Shown one piece after another: positions 22,949-33,012 of a stretch of 64,000 nt of DNA; position 1 is the first letter of the stretch, and each line of letters opens with the position of its first letter. Origin of the DNA: Misgurnus anguillicaudatus (taxonomy: Eukaryota > Chordata > Actinopteri > Cypriniformes > Cobitidae); the NCBI RefSeq assembly GCF_027580225.2, contig NC_073357.2, forward strand, positions 43,796,001-43,860,000, in the 5' to 3' direction. The notes beneath the pieces are model-generated. The model had not been told where the DNA came from. It worked only from the letters and a program-made list of their open reading frames with translations, and did no database searches. The translations under genes were made by a program, and so were the position numbers.

Positions 22949-23920
22949 AGGCAAATAATTTTTTTAAGTGTATGAGACTAATTTCCTTCTCATCTATTCT
23001 TTTCAGTATTATGATATTCTCATTTATTACATCATGTATAATTTAACTTAAAATTTTTACATAAACAAGGTTATATAAGCAATAAATAAATAAATATTCA
23101 CTAACAGATAGAAAACAGTATAGAGCAGAGTGCTAACTATGTCTCTGTTTTGCAACTGAGGAAATATTAAGTTATTATTTTCAATAATGTTTACAAGTGT
23201 ATCCGGGCCTTTGGGAGAGAATGAAAAATGGCAACCTTGGCCACATGTAGCGGAGCTGCTGTTCACCTGTGACGCTCTGTTCATCCAGCCTCTGAAAGCT
23301 ATCATTAGTTTTGCTTTTTTAAACCTCTGGTGTCCGTCTCTGTGCTTGTGTGTATGCATGGTAAAATCTGTTTAGACTTATTACCTGCAATACTTTTAGG
23401 GCCTGGGCTTTAATGTATATATGTATGTTTTCGTAAGCTTTATTTACTAGAAACAAATTATTTAAACACTAGATATCAAATGCTATAAAGAAACTCCCGC
23501 TGTGCTCCACTTACTTACCTAGGATAATTTTTCACTGCTATTTCAGGTACCTACTATAAATCCAATAAGGCAGCATCCTGTATAGTTCAAATTAAACTCC
23601 CTTCGCTTTTGACCAAACTTAAATAATCCAGGCCCTAAAGGACATTAAACGAGAGTTATTAAGTTAACACTATTCAAATATTGTTTTTGTATGTAGATAG
23701 GCTTTTGCTTCCAACGTTTAAGTATAAAAAGCATGCTGTAACAACCATTACACATCGATTCCCACAAACAACATGTTATTTTTCTACAGACATTGACATC
23801 TGTCTGCTAATAATAATTTGATAATATATTTATATATACATATTGTATGATATGTTGCATACATGTTTACAGTATGGCAACTTCATTCACTATTAAAACA
23901 ATATATCATTTTAAAGAGCT
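22949..23920. other. AT-rich noncoding DNA
   Basis: No gene or repeat ends seen; several short AT runs (23820-23850). Confidence 0.4.
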
Positions 23921-24379
23921 CATATGGTCCGTTTTCCAATTTAATATTTCCTTTGGTGTGTAAGTGTGTATTAGTACATGTTAAACGATACTCAAAAGGT
24001 ACATACCCCAAAATAAACGATGACGCATGATGATTCCTCCCGCTTCGGACTCCGCCTGTAAGTTAACTCATGTTAGCATTGCATAATTTGTGAGCGAGTC
24101 TTTCAAACATGGTAAGAAGCGTCACATTTCCAGCTGACGTCAGAGGTATTCAGGCCAATCACAGTGATTAGCTGGCCAATCAGGGACACAGAGCTTTTCA
24201 AATTGATGAGTTTTTCTACAAAATTCGTTTGTCTCAGGAAAACAGTGAAAAATGGAGCTACAAAAATGTACGGTATATGGAAAATAATGTTTTTTAAACC
24301 ATAAACCATGCAAACACCTTGTATTATACCAAATATACAAAATACAATTTTTTTAAAGTAGCATTGAAATAGGCTTTAA
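23921..24379. mobile_element. TTAAAGAGC-ended element, copy B
   Basis: It starts TTAAAGAGCTCATATGGTCC and the right end is GGCTTTAA. It shares GGCCAATCACAG and AGCTGGCCAATCAGGGACAC, then GAGCTTTTCAAATTGATGAG, with copy A at 14261-14848. No coding capacity. Confidence 0.6.
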
Positions 24380-25740
24380 ATATTACATGTGATCAGGTTA
24401 CCCTTTCAAAGTCTTCGCACCCTTTGAACTAGATGCTGTAGAGCTACAAAAAATAATTACAAGCATTACAAACAGATAGGCATAGACATTTTGAAGATAA
24501 GGGGATTGTGGAAAATTAAAGATTATAAGCCTTTAAAACAAAGTTTCAGGGAAAAAAACAATAAGACACACACACATACAGAAAGAGTTTAGCATAAATA
24601 TTAAGGCCCTGAAGGGCAGGATACAGGAGACACAGTGTCTGCACCTAAAAGACGAGTTAATAAAGTAGAAAATGCTTAACCGATGTGAGCTCTCCCAGAG
24701 AGTCCAGGTGTGGCTGCTGTGGCATGTCCATGTTCTCCCTCTTATTTTCAAAGGCTCTCAACATTAAATGTTATTTATAAAGCTATAAACTCGATGAATC
24801 CCTTCAGGAAACATACATTCACTATAAAGTCAAGTAATATGATGGAGAGAAAAGGAAATAAGACTAAAGATGTACTAGAAATAGGAGCAAGAGTCTGGAT
24901 CCTTTTTATGAGAGTTATGAAAGACTGTAATGGGGGAGGACCACCGTGGAAGCGTTCAGACGCTTCCTGCTTGTTGACGTACCTGGCAGAAAAATCCGGA
25001 AAACGTCTCTGTGCCAGGAGTCTGGTCTCTCACTCTTGCTTACTGTAGCTTTGATGTTGACAAGTGGCTGGATTTAAAGTACAGCCTCTCGATTTACCAA
25101 AAATTTACATGCCCTCTGCAACATATAAATGGACCATCCACACTGGAAATAGAAATCACTGAACCGTCAAAAGTTGTTGCAGGGAGTGCGTGTTTATGTG
25201 TGTCTCAAGGCCTTGGGCAACCATCAGAACAGGAAAGAATGAAAGCCAACAAAGCAAGACTGAGAGCAATAGCAGCATATCCTGATTATCTATTCAATCA
25301 TTTGTAACTTATTTCCTGAGAACACTGGAAATGTCACCATTTAGGTCTAAATCATCCACACAACTCTAATCAACACCAGCTCTCCAATTCTCCTCTGCTC
25401 TCCTTTCTGTCTCCTCGTGATATGTCACTACTAATCTTTCTTTTTCTCTTTCCTCTATTTCTCTTTTCTTTTCTGTCTTACTTTCCCTTCTCTAAATCTG
25501 ATTGGAGAGACGGTTGATTCCATAGTGAGACATGCCAGATGTTTCTACAAGCAGATTTCCTAGATTCATAGCCAAACTGTAACGGGCGTAATTAAGGCGA
25601 ACCGCTTAACTGAAAAGGGAGAGGCCACAATGCCTTTTTTTTAGGTTTTTCAAAAGGTCCAGTTACCCCCTAATTTTTTTCTACTTTGTCTTACATGATC
25701 GCTGTTGAGATTCTGAATCAGTCATAACAAACTGTCTATG
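24380..25740. other. Noncoding DNA
   Basis: Open frames at 24710-25048 and 25011-25307 have no recognisable domain. A pyrimidine-rich stretch lies at 25390-25495. No gene called. Confidence 0.4.
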
Positions 25741-26455
25741 TATACTGTCTATGTCCAGAAAGGTAATAAAAACAGCATCAAAGTAGTCCATGTGACATCA
25801 GTGGGTCAGTTAGAATGTGTTGAAGCATCAAAAATACATTTTGGTCCAAAAATTATGACTGTTTTAAGAATTGTCTTCTCTTCTGCATCTGTTGTAAAGC
25901 GCATGTGTGAGACTAAAGTCACGTGACTGCAGTGAAGCGGATGATGTGTTATCCTCATACATGTTTGCGAAGTTTTTTTTTCAAACTTACAGCGTACGTC
26001 TCCCTCAGACTGTAAACGAAACTTGGGCGCACAAAAAACAGCTGGGGCGCACCAGATAACACGTCAGCCATGTCATACATCATTCGCATCACTGCAGTCA
26101 CGTGACTTTAGTCTCGCGCATGCGTTTCACAACAGACACAGAAGAGAAGACTGAATAAAGTCATAATTTTTGTTATTTTTGGACCAAAATGTATTTTCGA
26201 TGCTTCAACACATTCTAACGGACCCACTGATGTCACATGGACTACTTTGATGATGTTTTTATTACCTTTCTGGACATGGACAGTATATCGTACGTAGATT
26301 TTCAATGAAGGGTCAACAAGCTCTCTAACTAAATCTAAAACATCTTAACTGTGTTCCGAAGATGAACGGCGGTCTTACGAGTTGAGGGTGTGACATGAGG
26401 GTGAGTCATTAATGACATTATTTTCATTTTTGGGTGAACTATCCCTTTAAAGGAG
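25741..26455. mobile_element. Large foldback element with about 220-bp arms
   Basis: The left arm (25755-25960: CCAGAAAGGTAATAAAAACA to CATGTGTGAGACTAAAGTC and ACGTGACTGCAGTGA) is the near-perfect inverse of the right arm (26080-26290). Mirrored open frames read the same VQKGNKN peptide from both arms. To the right the element continues to a GGGTGAACTATCCCTTTAAA end at about 26433-26452, a terminus I associate with abundant cyprinid repeats. The matching left terminus is missing. Confidence 0.75.
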
Positions 26456-26604
26456 AGGTATTTTAATGTCAAAACAATTATAACCTGCTTGGACTCTGAA
26501 AACATTTCACTTTGATTCTGTCACTGTGTGCATCACCCTTTTAATGTTCATGTTCTGTACAGTATGTTTACACAGAGTATGAGTGGTTACATTGTAAGTG
26601 TTTT

Positions 26605-26656
<52 letters not shown>

Positions 26657-27940
26657 TCCAACATCCCTGACCCATCCTCACCATCCACTGCCCTCCTCCG
26701 TGTTTTTTTCTGTTGAAGAACGTTATTGGTGTAGTCTGGACGGCTGCTCCGCTGCAGATGCTAGCGGTGGGTGAGGCCCTAACACGCTAACACCTGTCTG
26801 CTTTCTCTCCTGCCAGTAAACTCTGACAGCTCTGTCTGCTTTGACTAATGATGTGATTGATGGACAAAATAAGAAAAAGCACACAAGCGCACACTGTCCA
26901 ATATACACTCTCATGCGCGAAAGGTGTGAACGGGCCATGTGCCTGATGCGGGATATGGTGTCAGTAAGCCCTCATCATGTGGCAGCTGAAGGTGTATTCT
27001 TTTGCACGGCTCATTAGTCAGTAATAGTAGAGTATACCACACACACACACTTCACAAAAAATATGAGAGGAGGGGAAAAGACAGAGGGGGACGGTGGGAC
27101 TGATTCATGATTGTAGGTGGAAGGCCACTTTATGGACTCAAAGCCCGTCAGTAGTGGCCTATCACTGGGCATGCTCCAGTGGTCTCCTCTTCACCCCTGA
27201 CCAAGAGAGTTTAGAACAATGATTTCTAACCTGGGGTGCTTGTGGTCCATATAATAGCCAGCATCTGTATGCTCCGGGAGTTTTGATTGTGCTCGATCAA
27301 ATCTATAAAACAGAAATGTACTATGGTGATTAATGGTGATTAATCTCAATATTTCTTTCATTGAACTGGCTTTTCATTTTTAACCCTTTTGTGTAATGTG
27401 CTTTTAGCATTTTTATTTAAACCATATTTATTATGATCGCATATTGATCAGTGTTTCCTAATAATACATTAAATTTTCACCTGTGAAAAGTCTCTTTTCT
27501 GTCAGGTGTCAAAAATAATGCTCCTTGGATTTCATCCTTTATTTATTACTCTTCCCACATGATTTATTGTATTATTTCAATGAAGCATCACTTATTAAAT
27601 GTAGCATCATTAAGCTTCTCCCACTTGCAGTGAGTTGTGGTCAAAGGAGTGTGTGTGCATGGACCTGTATTAATTTTTTACTGGAAATAGTACTACATCT
27701 GGGTATTTTAAGAAAACGTAACATACTACAATTTGGGACATACTTATGTTGAATAGTATTTAGGAAATATAAGCATTTGCCATATATGGCACTTGGCGAC
27801 ATATTAGGTCCCCCATTTGTATGGTCATCTCTCTCTGTTCATAACAGCTCAATGTTGCCATCAGCTTGGGAATTAATACATTTTTTAGTATTATGTAATC
27901 TAATGAAAACGTATCAATATTTCAGAAAAGCTTTCTCCTA
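26456..27940. other. Noncoding DNA
   Basis: It holds the CT tract at 26608. A CA tract lies at 27031-27048. No gene; frames such as 27525-27752 lack any domain. Confidence 0.4.
26608..26656. repeat. (CT)n microsatellite
   Basis: About 24 units of CT. Confidence 0.95.
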
Positions 27941-28362
27941 TACACTGTAAAAAAATTCCATAGAAATTGCAGCTGGGTTGCCGGTAATTTACCGTAGATT
28001 TACATTTATGTTATTTACTGGCAAGAGTTTGTTCAAAGTTAAATGAACATTAAACATTTACAAGTCTTTGTCTTTACAGAGTAAAACTAAAAAAACAGCA
28101 TCAAGGAAAACATTCTGCGAAACAAAATCTGAAGCAAAAAACAGAAAAAGGTTGATGATGATTTCTGATTCCCAGAATGCTTTGCATGATCCTGTTATTG
28201 TATAGTTTTATTCTGTAAAGATAAAGACTTGTTAATATTTAAAATTTATTTAACTTTGAACAAACTCTTGCCAGTAAATAACATAAATGTAAATCTACGG
28301 TAAATTACCGGCAACCCAGCTGCCATAACATTGAAATTTCTACGGATTTTTTTTACAGTGTA
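27941..28362. mobile_element. TACACTGTAAAA foldback element, full copy
   Basis: Almost the whole element is an inverted repeat: TACACTGTAAAAAAATTCC, GCAGCTGGGTTGCCGGTAAT and ATGTTATTTACTGGCAAGAG at the left, mirrored at the right. A truncated relative lies at 49018-49318. No protein. The RNA would fold into a long hairpin. Confidence 0.85.
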
Positions 28363-28657
28363 TCACACTGCATACCCTCATTCGCTATTCCATAATTTTT
28401 ACTAATATAGATCATTAGCCCATTTAGACCATTTAAATTTGTTTTCAATAATCATTGATAATGCTCAATGATCCCATATTTTATCAGTTAAAAAAGGCTA
28501 TGAAAAGGTTGGGAGATACCAGTTTAGAAAATGAAGATCAGAAGAATTTTCTGTATATTTTTTCTGTCTAAATATTATGTACTGTAAGGTGGATATGCGA
28601 TGCAGTATGTGGTCTGGCATTGCATTGTCATGTTGGAAAATGCATGTGTTTGGAGTG
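28363..28657. other. Noncoding DNA
   Basis: No features recognised. Confidence 0.4.
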
Positions 28658-29280
28658 TCGTGTGTGTTGCTCGTCAGGTCAAAATATGTGTTGGAAGGTG
28701 TATCCCCAACTCCCCAAATTTTTATAAAGTATAGATGCTCGCTCTCCATTGACTCAGATTGACTCTGGTACTAGCGTAGAGTGAGGAGACCCAACCAATA
28801 TGGCGACGATGCTGGATTACATTCCAGCACATCACGAGGCATCAATGTATATTATGTCTATGGCTGCACACACGTCAAAAGGGTTTATGATAAAAGAGAC
28901 ACTTACGTTCACAAAATACTTGCAAGACACTAACTTAACTAAACTCTGATAACACTACTGAAAAATCCAGCTAAGACAAGCTGGTAGCTGGTTTTAGCTG
29001 GTTTAGAATGGCAGTAGCTGGTTTAAGCTGGTCAAGCTGGTGGGTCAGCCTAAAAAGTGACCAAAACACAACTAGATCAAATTGCTACACCAGCAAAACC
29101 AGCTAAAACCAAGCTCATGCTGGTCAGTAGGGATGAGTATCTGGCAAACGTGAGCATCTCTTTTATCATAAACCCTTTCGAAGCATCTGCAACAGACACA
29201 TATTTTGACATGGCGATTTTTTGCACATACGTGAAGCGCCGAACACATATTTTGACATTGCGAGCAACACACGGTGTGCT
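28658..29280. mobile_element. Inverted-repeat element with AGCTGG element at its centre
   Basis: The left arm words TGTGTGTTGCTCGTCAGGTC and AAAATATGTGTTGG (28660-28694) and AAAAGGGTTTATGATAAAAG (28878-28897) reappear inverted at 29246-29277 and 29159-29178. The centre is occupied by the AGCTGG-rich element 28955-29130. This could be one palindromic element or a nested insertion. Confidence 0.6.
28955..29130. mobile_element. AGCTGG-rich short element, copy A
   Basis: It begins CTACTGAAAAATCCAGCTAA and is built of AGCTGGTTTAGC-type words on both strands, ending CATGCTGGTCAGTAG. A copy in opposite orientation lies at 63581-63836, and a third fragment near 55893-55965 (AAACCAGTTTAGGCTGGTTT). 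Confidence 0.75.
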
Positions 29281-31273
29281 AAATAGAGCTTTGCATTATG
29301 TGCCCTCGAAAAAGAAGTCAACGGCCACCACTGGATTTTACTATACTAACTGTTACCTTTCTGATGACAGAATGAGTTTAGTTTCTTGAAGACTCATCCA
29401 ACATAAATATCGCAAAGGAAACTAGGAGTATTGGAATCAGTATAATTTGTGCAAGTTGCTAGTTGACTAAATTGAATTTCAAATTTGTGCAAAATGAATC
29501 ATACTAACATACGATTACTATAAAAAAGATTAAAATCCGTATCCCTAACCCCAATGTCACAGGGGAGAAAGCAAAACCATATGAATGTGGCTGTACAATT
29601 TAATACGAATTAGCCACCTCTAAAAACATTACCCTGAGATTTTATTGGCCATTCCTTAGAATATCAATTTGTAGTTAAAAATGTACTGTAGGCTGCAACA
29701 CTGATTTTAACGTTTACGCTTGTGTCTTTGAGTAATAAACATACTGGATTGATGTTGTGAGTCTTTACTTTCTGTAAAATCAAATATGCATGTATGGTTT
29801 GTAGATGTAGATGTAGTGATGGGCAAGACCAAGAACAGGGGAAGACCAATAGTGTTAATATTAAAAGATGTCCAAAGTAGAAAAAAGAAAGAAAAAAATG
29901 AAAGAGTAATATTTTGATTAAAGAGTTGTCTCTCAAGAGTCTTTGGCGCGGAGTGAAAATGAGATGTTGTTCATTTGCACCAGAAATTTATGTTCTTGAA
30001 AAATGTAGAAGTGCAAGCTGAATTATGGCATATTGGCATGCTTTGCTTTCTTAATAGCTGTAATTGCTCTTTTTTTGCAAAGGCCTCAATTCCGTTTCCT
30101 TCCAGCACAATGAAAAATAAGTCTGCCACGTGTTAAAACATGATTTAACTGAAACATTCCCCCTAAAACAGCCCCATATTCTTAAAAGAGCATAATTTAT
30201 TTTGACAGAACAAAAATGTGGTAACTTACTGTCGGTAAAGTGGGGCATAATTCTTATCTCCTAGTAATTGGGATTCACTTTAGTTACATCTCGCAGCATA
30301 ATGTTGTAAATGTTGTAACCATGGATACATTGGTCCCCATGCTGTTTAATTGTCAATTAACTGAGAACTATATGTTTGAATACAATGTTATGCAAATGTG
30401 ATTGTCATACCATTTATGACGAACTGTAAAATGGTTTCATGCATTACGTTTTTGGTATTTCAAAATTATATAAATAATAGTGTTTCTTTGTGGTAAACTC
30501 ACCTAGCAGAGCTCTGTGACTTTGAGAATGGATGTGTTAAACAATCAACATTTGTATATATTACATTTGCCAAACATAGAGCTGAACATACAGGTTGTTT
30601 TAGTTTGTCTATCCAACTCATCAAGCCATGTGTATGGTTTTCACACAAACCAGGCTTTTGGGGGTCAAACACGCCCTAGCGCGGTTTGGTTTGCATAGTG
30701 TGACTGAGTGCACCCTTAATTCTCTACTGTACAGTACTGTACCATAAGAGCAATGCCTTTTCCCTCAGTGGAGGTTTAAGGTATAAAAAAAAGCTCCAAA
30801 GTGGCAAAGTGCTCAGTCAGGCCCACTGTCTGGATTTTGCTAATTTTTGCTAGAGTCTGGTCTAAAAGAGAGTCAACGACCAGCAGTCCGGTCAGGCACG
30901 CACACGACTGTCAGCCCTTCCACCCTCCGGCCTGCACCGCTGTCAGCACTCTCCATCTCCTATTCCTCTCAGGAGAGTACGTCCCCGCCTCTGCCACAAA
31001 ACAAACAGACTGAGATATCAGAAAACACAATCAAAAAAATAAACCTCAAAGAGACCTGTCACAGTCTATCTATATAGATGTCACGAGAGAAGCTGTTTTG
31101 AATGTATGCCGGTTGCGTACTGCAGACAAAAATCAGAACAAAGAGAAAGGGTGGGGAGTTGGTGGATTGAGTTGAGATAAACAGAGAGAAAGAAAGAGTT
31201 AGACAGATGGATGAGTGTTTTGGTTTCAACACTATACTTCTCATCAGAACCCCATTTCTGTCCCTCTCCGCAG
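29281..31273. other. Noncoding DNA
   Basis: No gene called. Frames at 30801-31077 are Ser/Pro-rich without a domain. The sequence immediately before 31274 is a good pyrimidine-rich splice acceptor context. Confidence 0.4.
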
Positions 31274-31429
31274 GGGACTGGTCTCCCTGTGATGCTCCGC
31301 AGAGAGCTGGACGACTGGGACTCTCCTCCCCGCATCAGCGGTCCAATCTGCCGCCAGTACACATCTCCATTTAGCACGCATCTGGATCACACTCTGGATC
31401 CGGCTCTCATTAAGTCTTCCTTTATATAA
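31274..31429 (+). CDS. Candidate 3' terminal coding exon, gene unknown
   Basis: A strong acceptor context (TCTGTCCCTCTCCGCAG, ending at 31273) precedes a 156-bp open stretch with C/G-rich third positions, ending in TAA at 31427-31429. The frame encodes a charged, polar tail: LRRELDDW, SPPRISGP, SPFSTHLDHTLDPALIK, ending SSFI. Composition and codon choice differ from the AT-rich surroundings. I do not recognise the protein and no upstream exon can be linked. A hydrophobic last residue could be a PDZ-type C-terminus, but that is speculation. It could instead be a conserved noncoding block that happens to be open. Confidence 0.3.
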   Translation, partial: GTGLPVMLRRELDDWDSPPRISGPICRQYTSPFSTHLDHTLDPALIKSSFI

Positions 31430-31700
31430 TTACCGGCCTGTCTATGCAAGCCATCATTTCATGAAACTTCTGAGGTCGCAGAACATTCAGTGAAAGTTTG
31501 ACTGTTGTCACTAGTCTCATTGTGTGCATGCCAATAGACCATAGTGTAATTATTAAAGTGTTATTTATATCACAGCGCTGGTAAAAATGAGTTTGACTGG
31601 TTAATAGACGGTCTGAGTTGTTAATTAATGTTATATATCCACTTGTCTATGGTTTTCTTCCATACAAAAATATGAAAAAATGTATAAAAACAAATAGCTT
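31430..31700. other. Noncoding DNA downstream of candidate exon
   Basis: If the exon is real, this would be 3' untranslated sequence; an ATTAAA occurs near 31552. Nothing else is evident. Confidence 0.3.
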
Positions 31701-31767
31701 AGGGTAACGCTTTAGATTACAACTCGCAATGTATCATAACATATAGCATAGCATAACATATAACATC

Positions 31768-32113
31768 TTAAAGGTGCAAAATAATATACAAAACTATATT
31801 ATCAGGGGTGTATAAAGACCTTTTATAATGAACTGTTATGTTTTTATTACCCTAGAATGAGACGTTTTATCTACAAACCGAGGGTCTCCTTACATGGAAG
31901 TCGCCATTTTGTGCCACCATGTTTCTACAGAAGCCCTTAACGGACAAACTTTTTTACTAAGTTGTCTCCAAAGATGACATGTCTGTCCAATGGTGGCTAC
32001 CGTAGCTTCTCTATGGGTTTCAAAAGCGAGGGGTGAGCAGTGAACTGAGCCATTGGTTGCAATTCGCAACCTCACCCCTAGATACCGCTAAAATTTACAC
32101 ACTGCACCTTTAA
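31768..32113. mobile_element. TTAAAGGTGCA element, copy A
   Basis: It is bounded by TTAA and has ends TTAAAGGTGCA and (inverted) TTAAAGGTGCAGTGTGTAAA. Internal words GTTATGTTTTTATTACC, GCCACCATGTTTCTACAGAA and GCCCTTAACGGACAA are shared with copy B at 61378-61764. Non-coding. Confidence 0.8.
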
Positions 32114-32178
32114 GCATGTTTGTCTTGTCATTTATTTAAGAATAATAATAAAAACTACTGTTGCACAAAACATGTTGA

Positions 32179-32662
32179 TTAACTCTTTCGCCGCCAGCAT
32201 TTTTAAAAAAGTTGCCAGCCAGCGCCAGCGTTTTTCATGATTTTCACAAAAGTTTAATCCCTTCCAGAAAATGTTCTTCTTTAAATGTATAAACATACAA
32301 TATATCAAATGAAAGAACAGACCCTCTGCTTTCAAACAACAACAAAAAAAACGTTTCATCCTACCTTCAGTAGTTCTTTTGTAATCAGCTTTTGAATATG
32401 GGTAGGTTTCTGCAAAAACACCACATTTTAAGCAAAAAGCTGAGATAATTCCATTTTTGTGACGGACTTTTCATAGAGATCCCATTTAGAGCGATCTTTA
32501 AAATCGGACATTCAGCCGCTTGCCATAGGGGAATACTTCCGGGTTTAAAAAGTTGCGGTGGATAATAGGGGTATTGCGGAAAGCCGGAAATACTCGTCAT
32601 TGGCACGGAAGCGTTTTTCCTTGATTGACGAGATATCTCGTCAATGGCGGCGAAAGAGTTAA
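32179..32662. mobile_element. TTAACTCTTTCGCCGCC element, copy A
   Basis: TTAA plus CTCTTTCGCCGCCA at the left and TGGCGGCGAAAGAG plus TTAA at the right: perfect inverted ends of 14 bp outside the target site. A 20-bp perfect palindrome TTGACGAGATATCTCGTCAA sits just inside the right end (32625-32644). A second copy is at 38576-39027. TTAA targets indicate piggyBac or Kolobok mobilisation; no transposase present. Confidence 0.85.
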
Positions 32663-32750
32663 TATAGAAAAAATATTCCTAAAAATAATCCTAATTATTT
32701 TGTGTTGAATTTGGAAATCTGTTTAGTTCTTTTATAGTTATAAAAGAATG

Positions 32751-32950
32751 TATAATACCAAACGTTGTCATAACGTAACATACCAAACGTTGCAATAATG
32801 TAACATACCAAACGTTGCAATAATGTAACACATCAATTATTGCCATAAAATATCGTACCAAATGTTACCATAACGTATCATTCCAAAAATTGCCCTAACG
32901 TATAATAGCAAACATTGTCATAACGTTTTATACCAACGTATCATACAAAC
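32751..32950. repeat. 25-bp minisatellite, about 8 units
   Basis: The units follow the pattern CATACCAAACGTTGCAATAA plus TGTAA, decaying toward the right. It lies inside the compound element 31701-33012 and was probably generated within it. Confidence 0.8.
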
Positions 32951-33012
32951 AGGTACCCTTTAAATTCTGTTGAATTATGCACTTTGCGGGTTGTAATCTA
33001 AAGTGTGACCCT

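Larger units (their letters stand above)
31701..33012. mobile_element. Compound AGGGTAACGCTTTAG-ended element with nested insertions
   Basis: The left end AGGGTAACGCTTTAGATTAC and inverted right end AGGGTCACACTTTAGATTAC continue into matching ACAACTCGCAA/ACAACCCGCAA. Inside lie two younger TTAA-bounded elements (31768-32113 and 32179-32662) and a 25-bp minisatellite (32751-32950). AGGGTAACACTTTA-type ends are familiar to me in fish repeats. No transposase frame. Confidence 0.7.

Noticed and set aside
24710..25307. Two overlapping frames of 112 and 98 codons
   Set aside because: No domain, different frames, no splice signals linking them.
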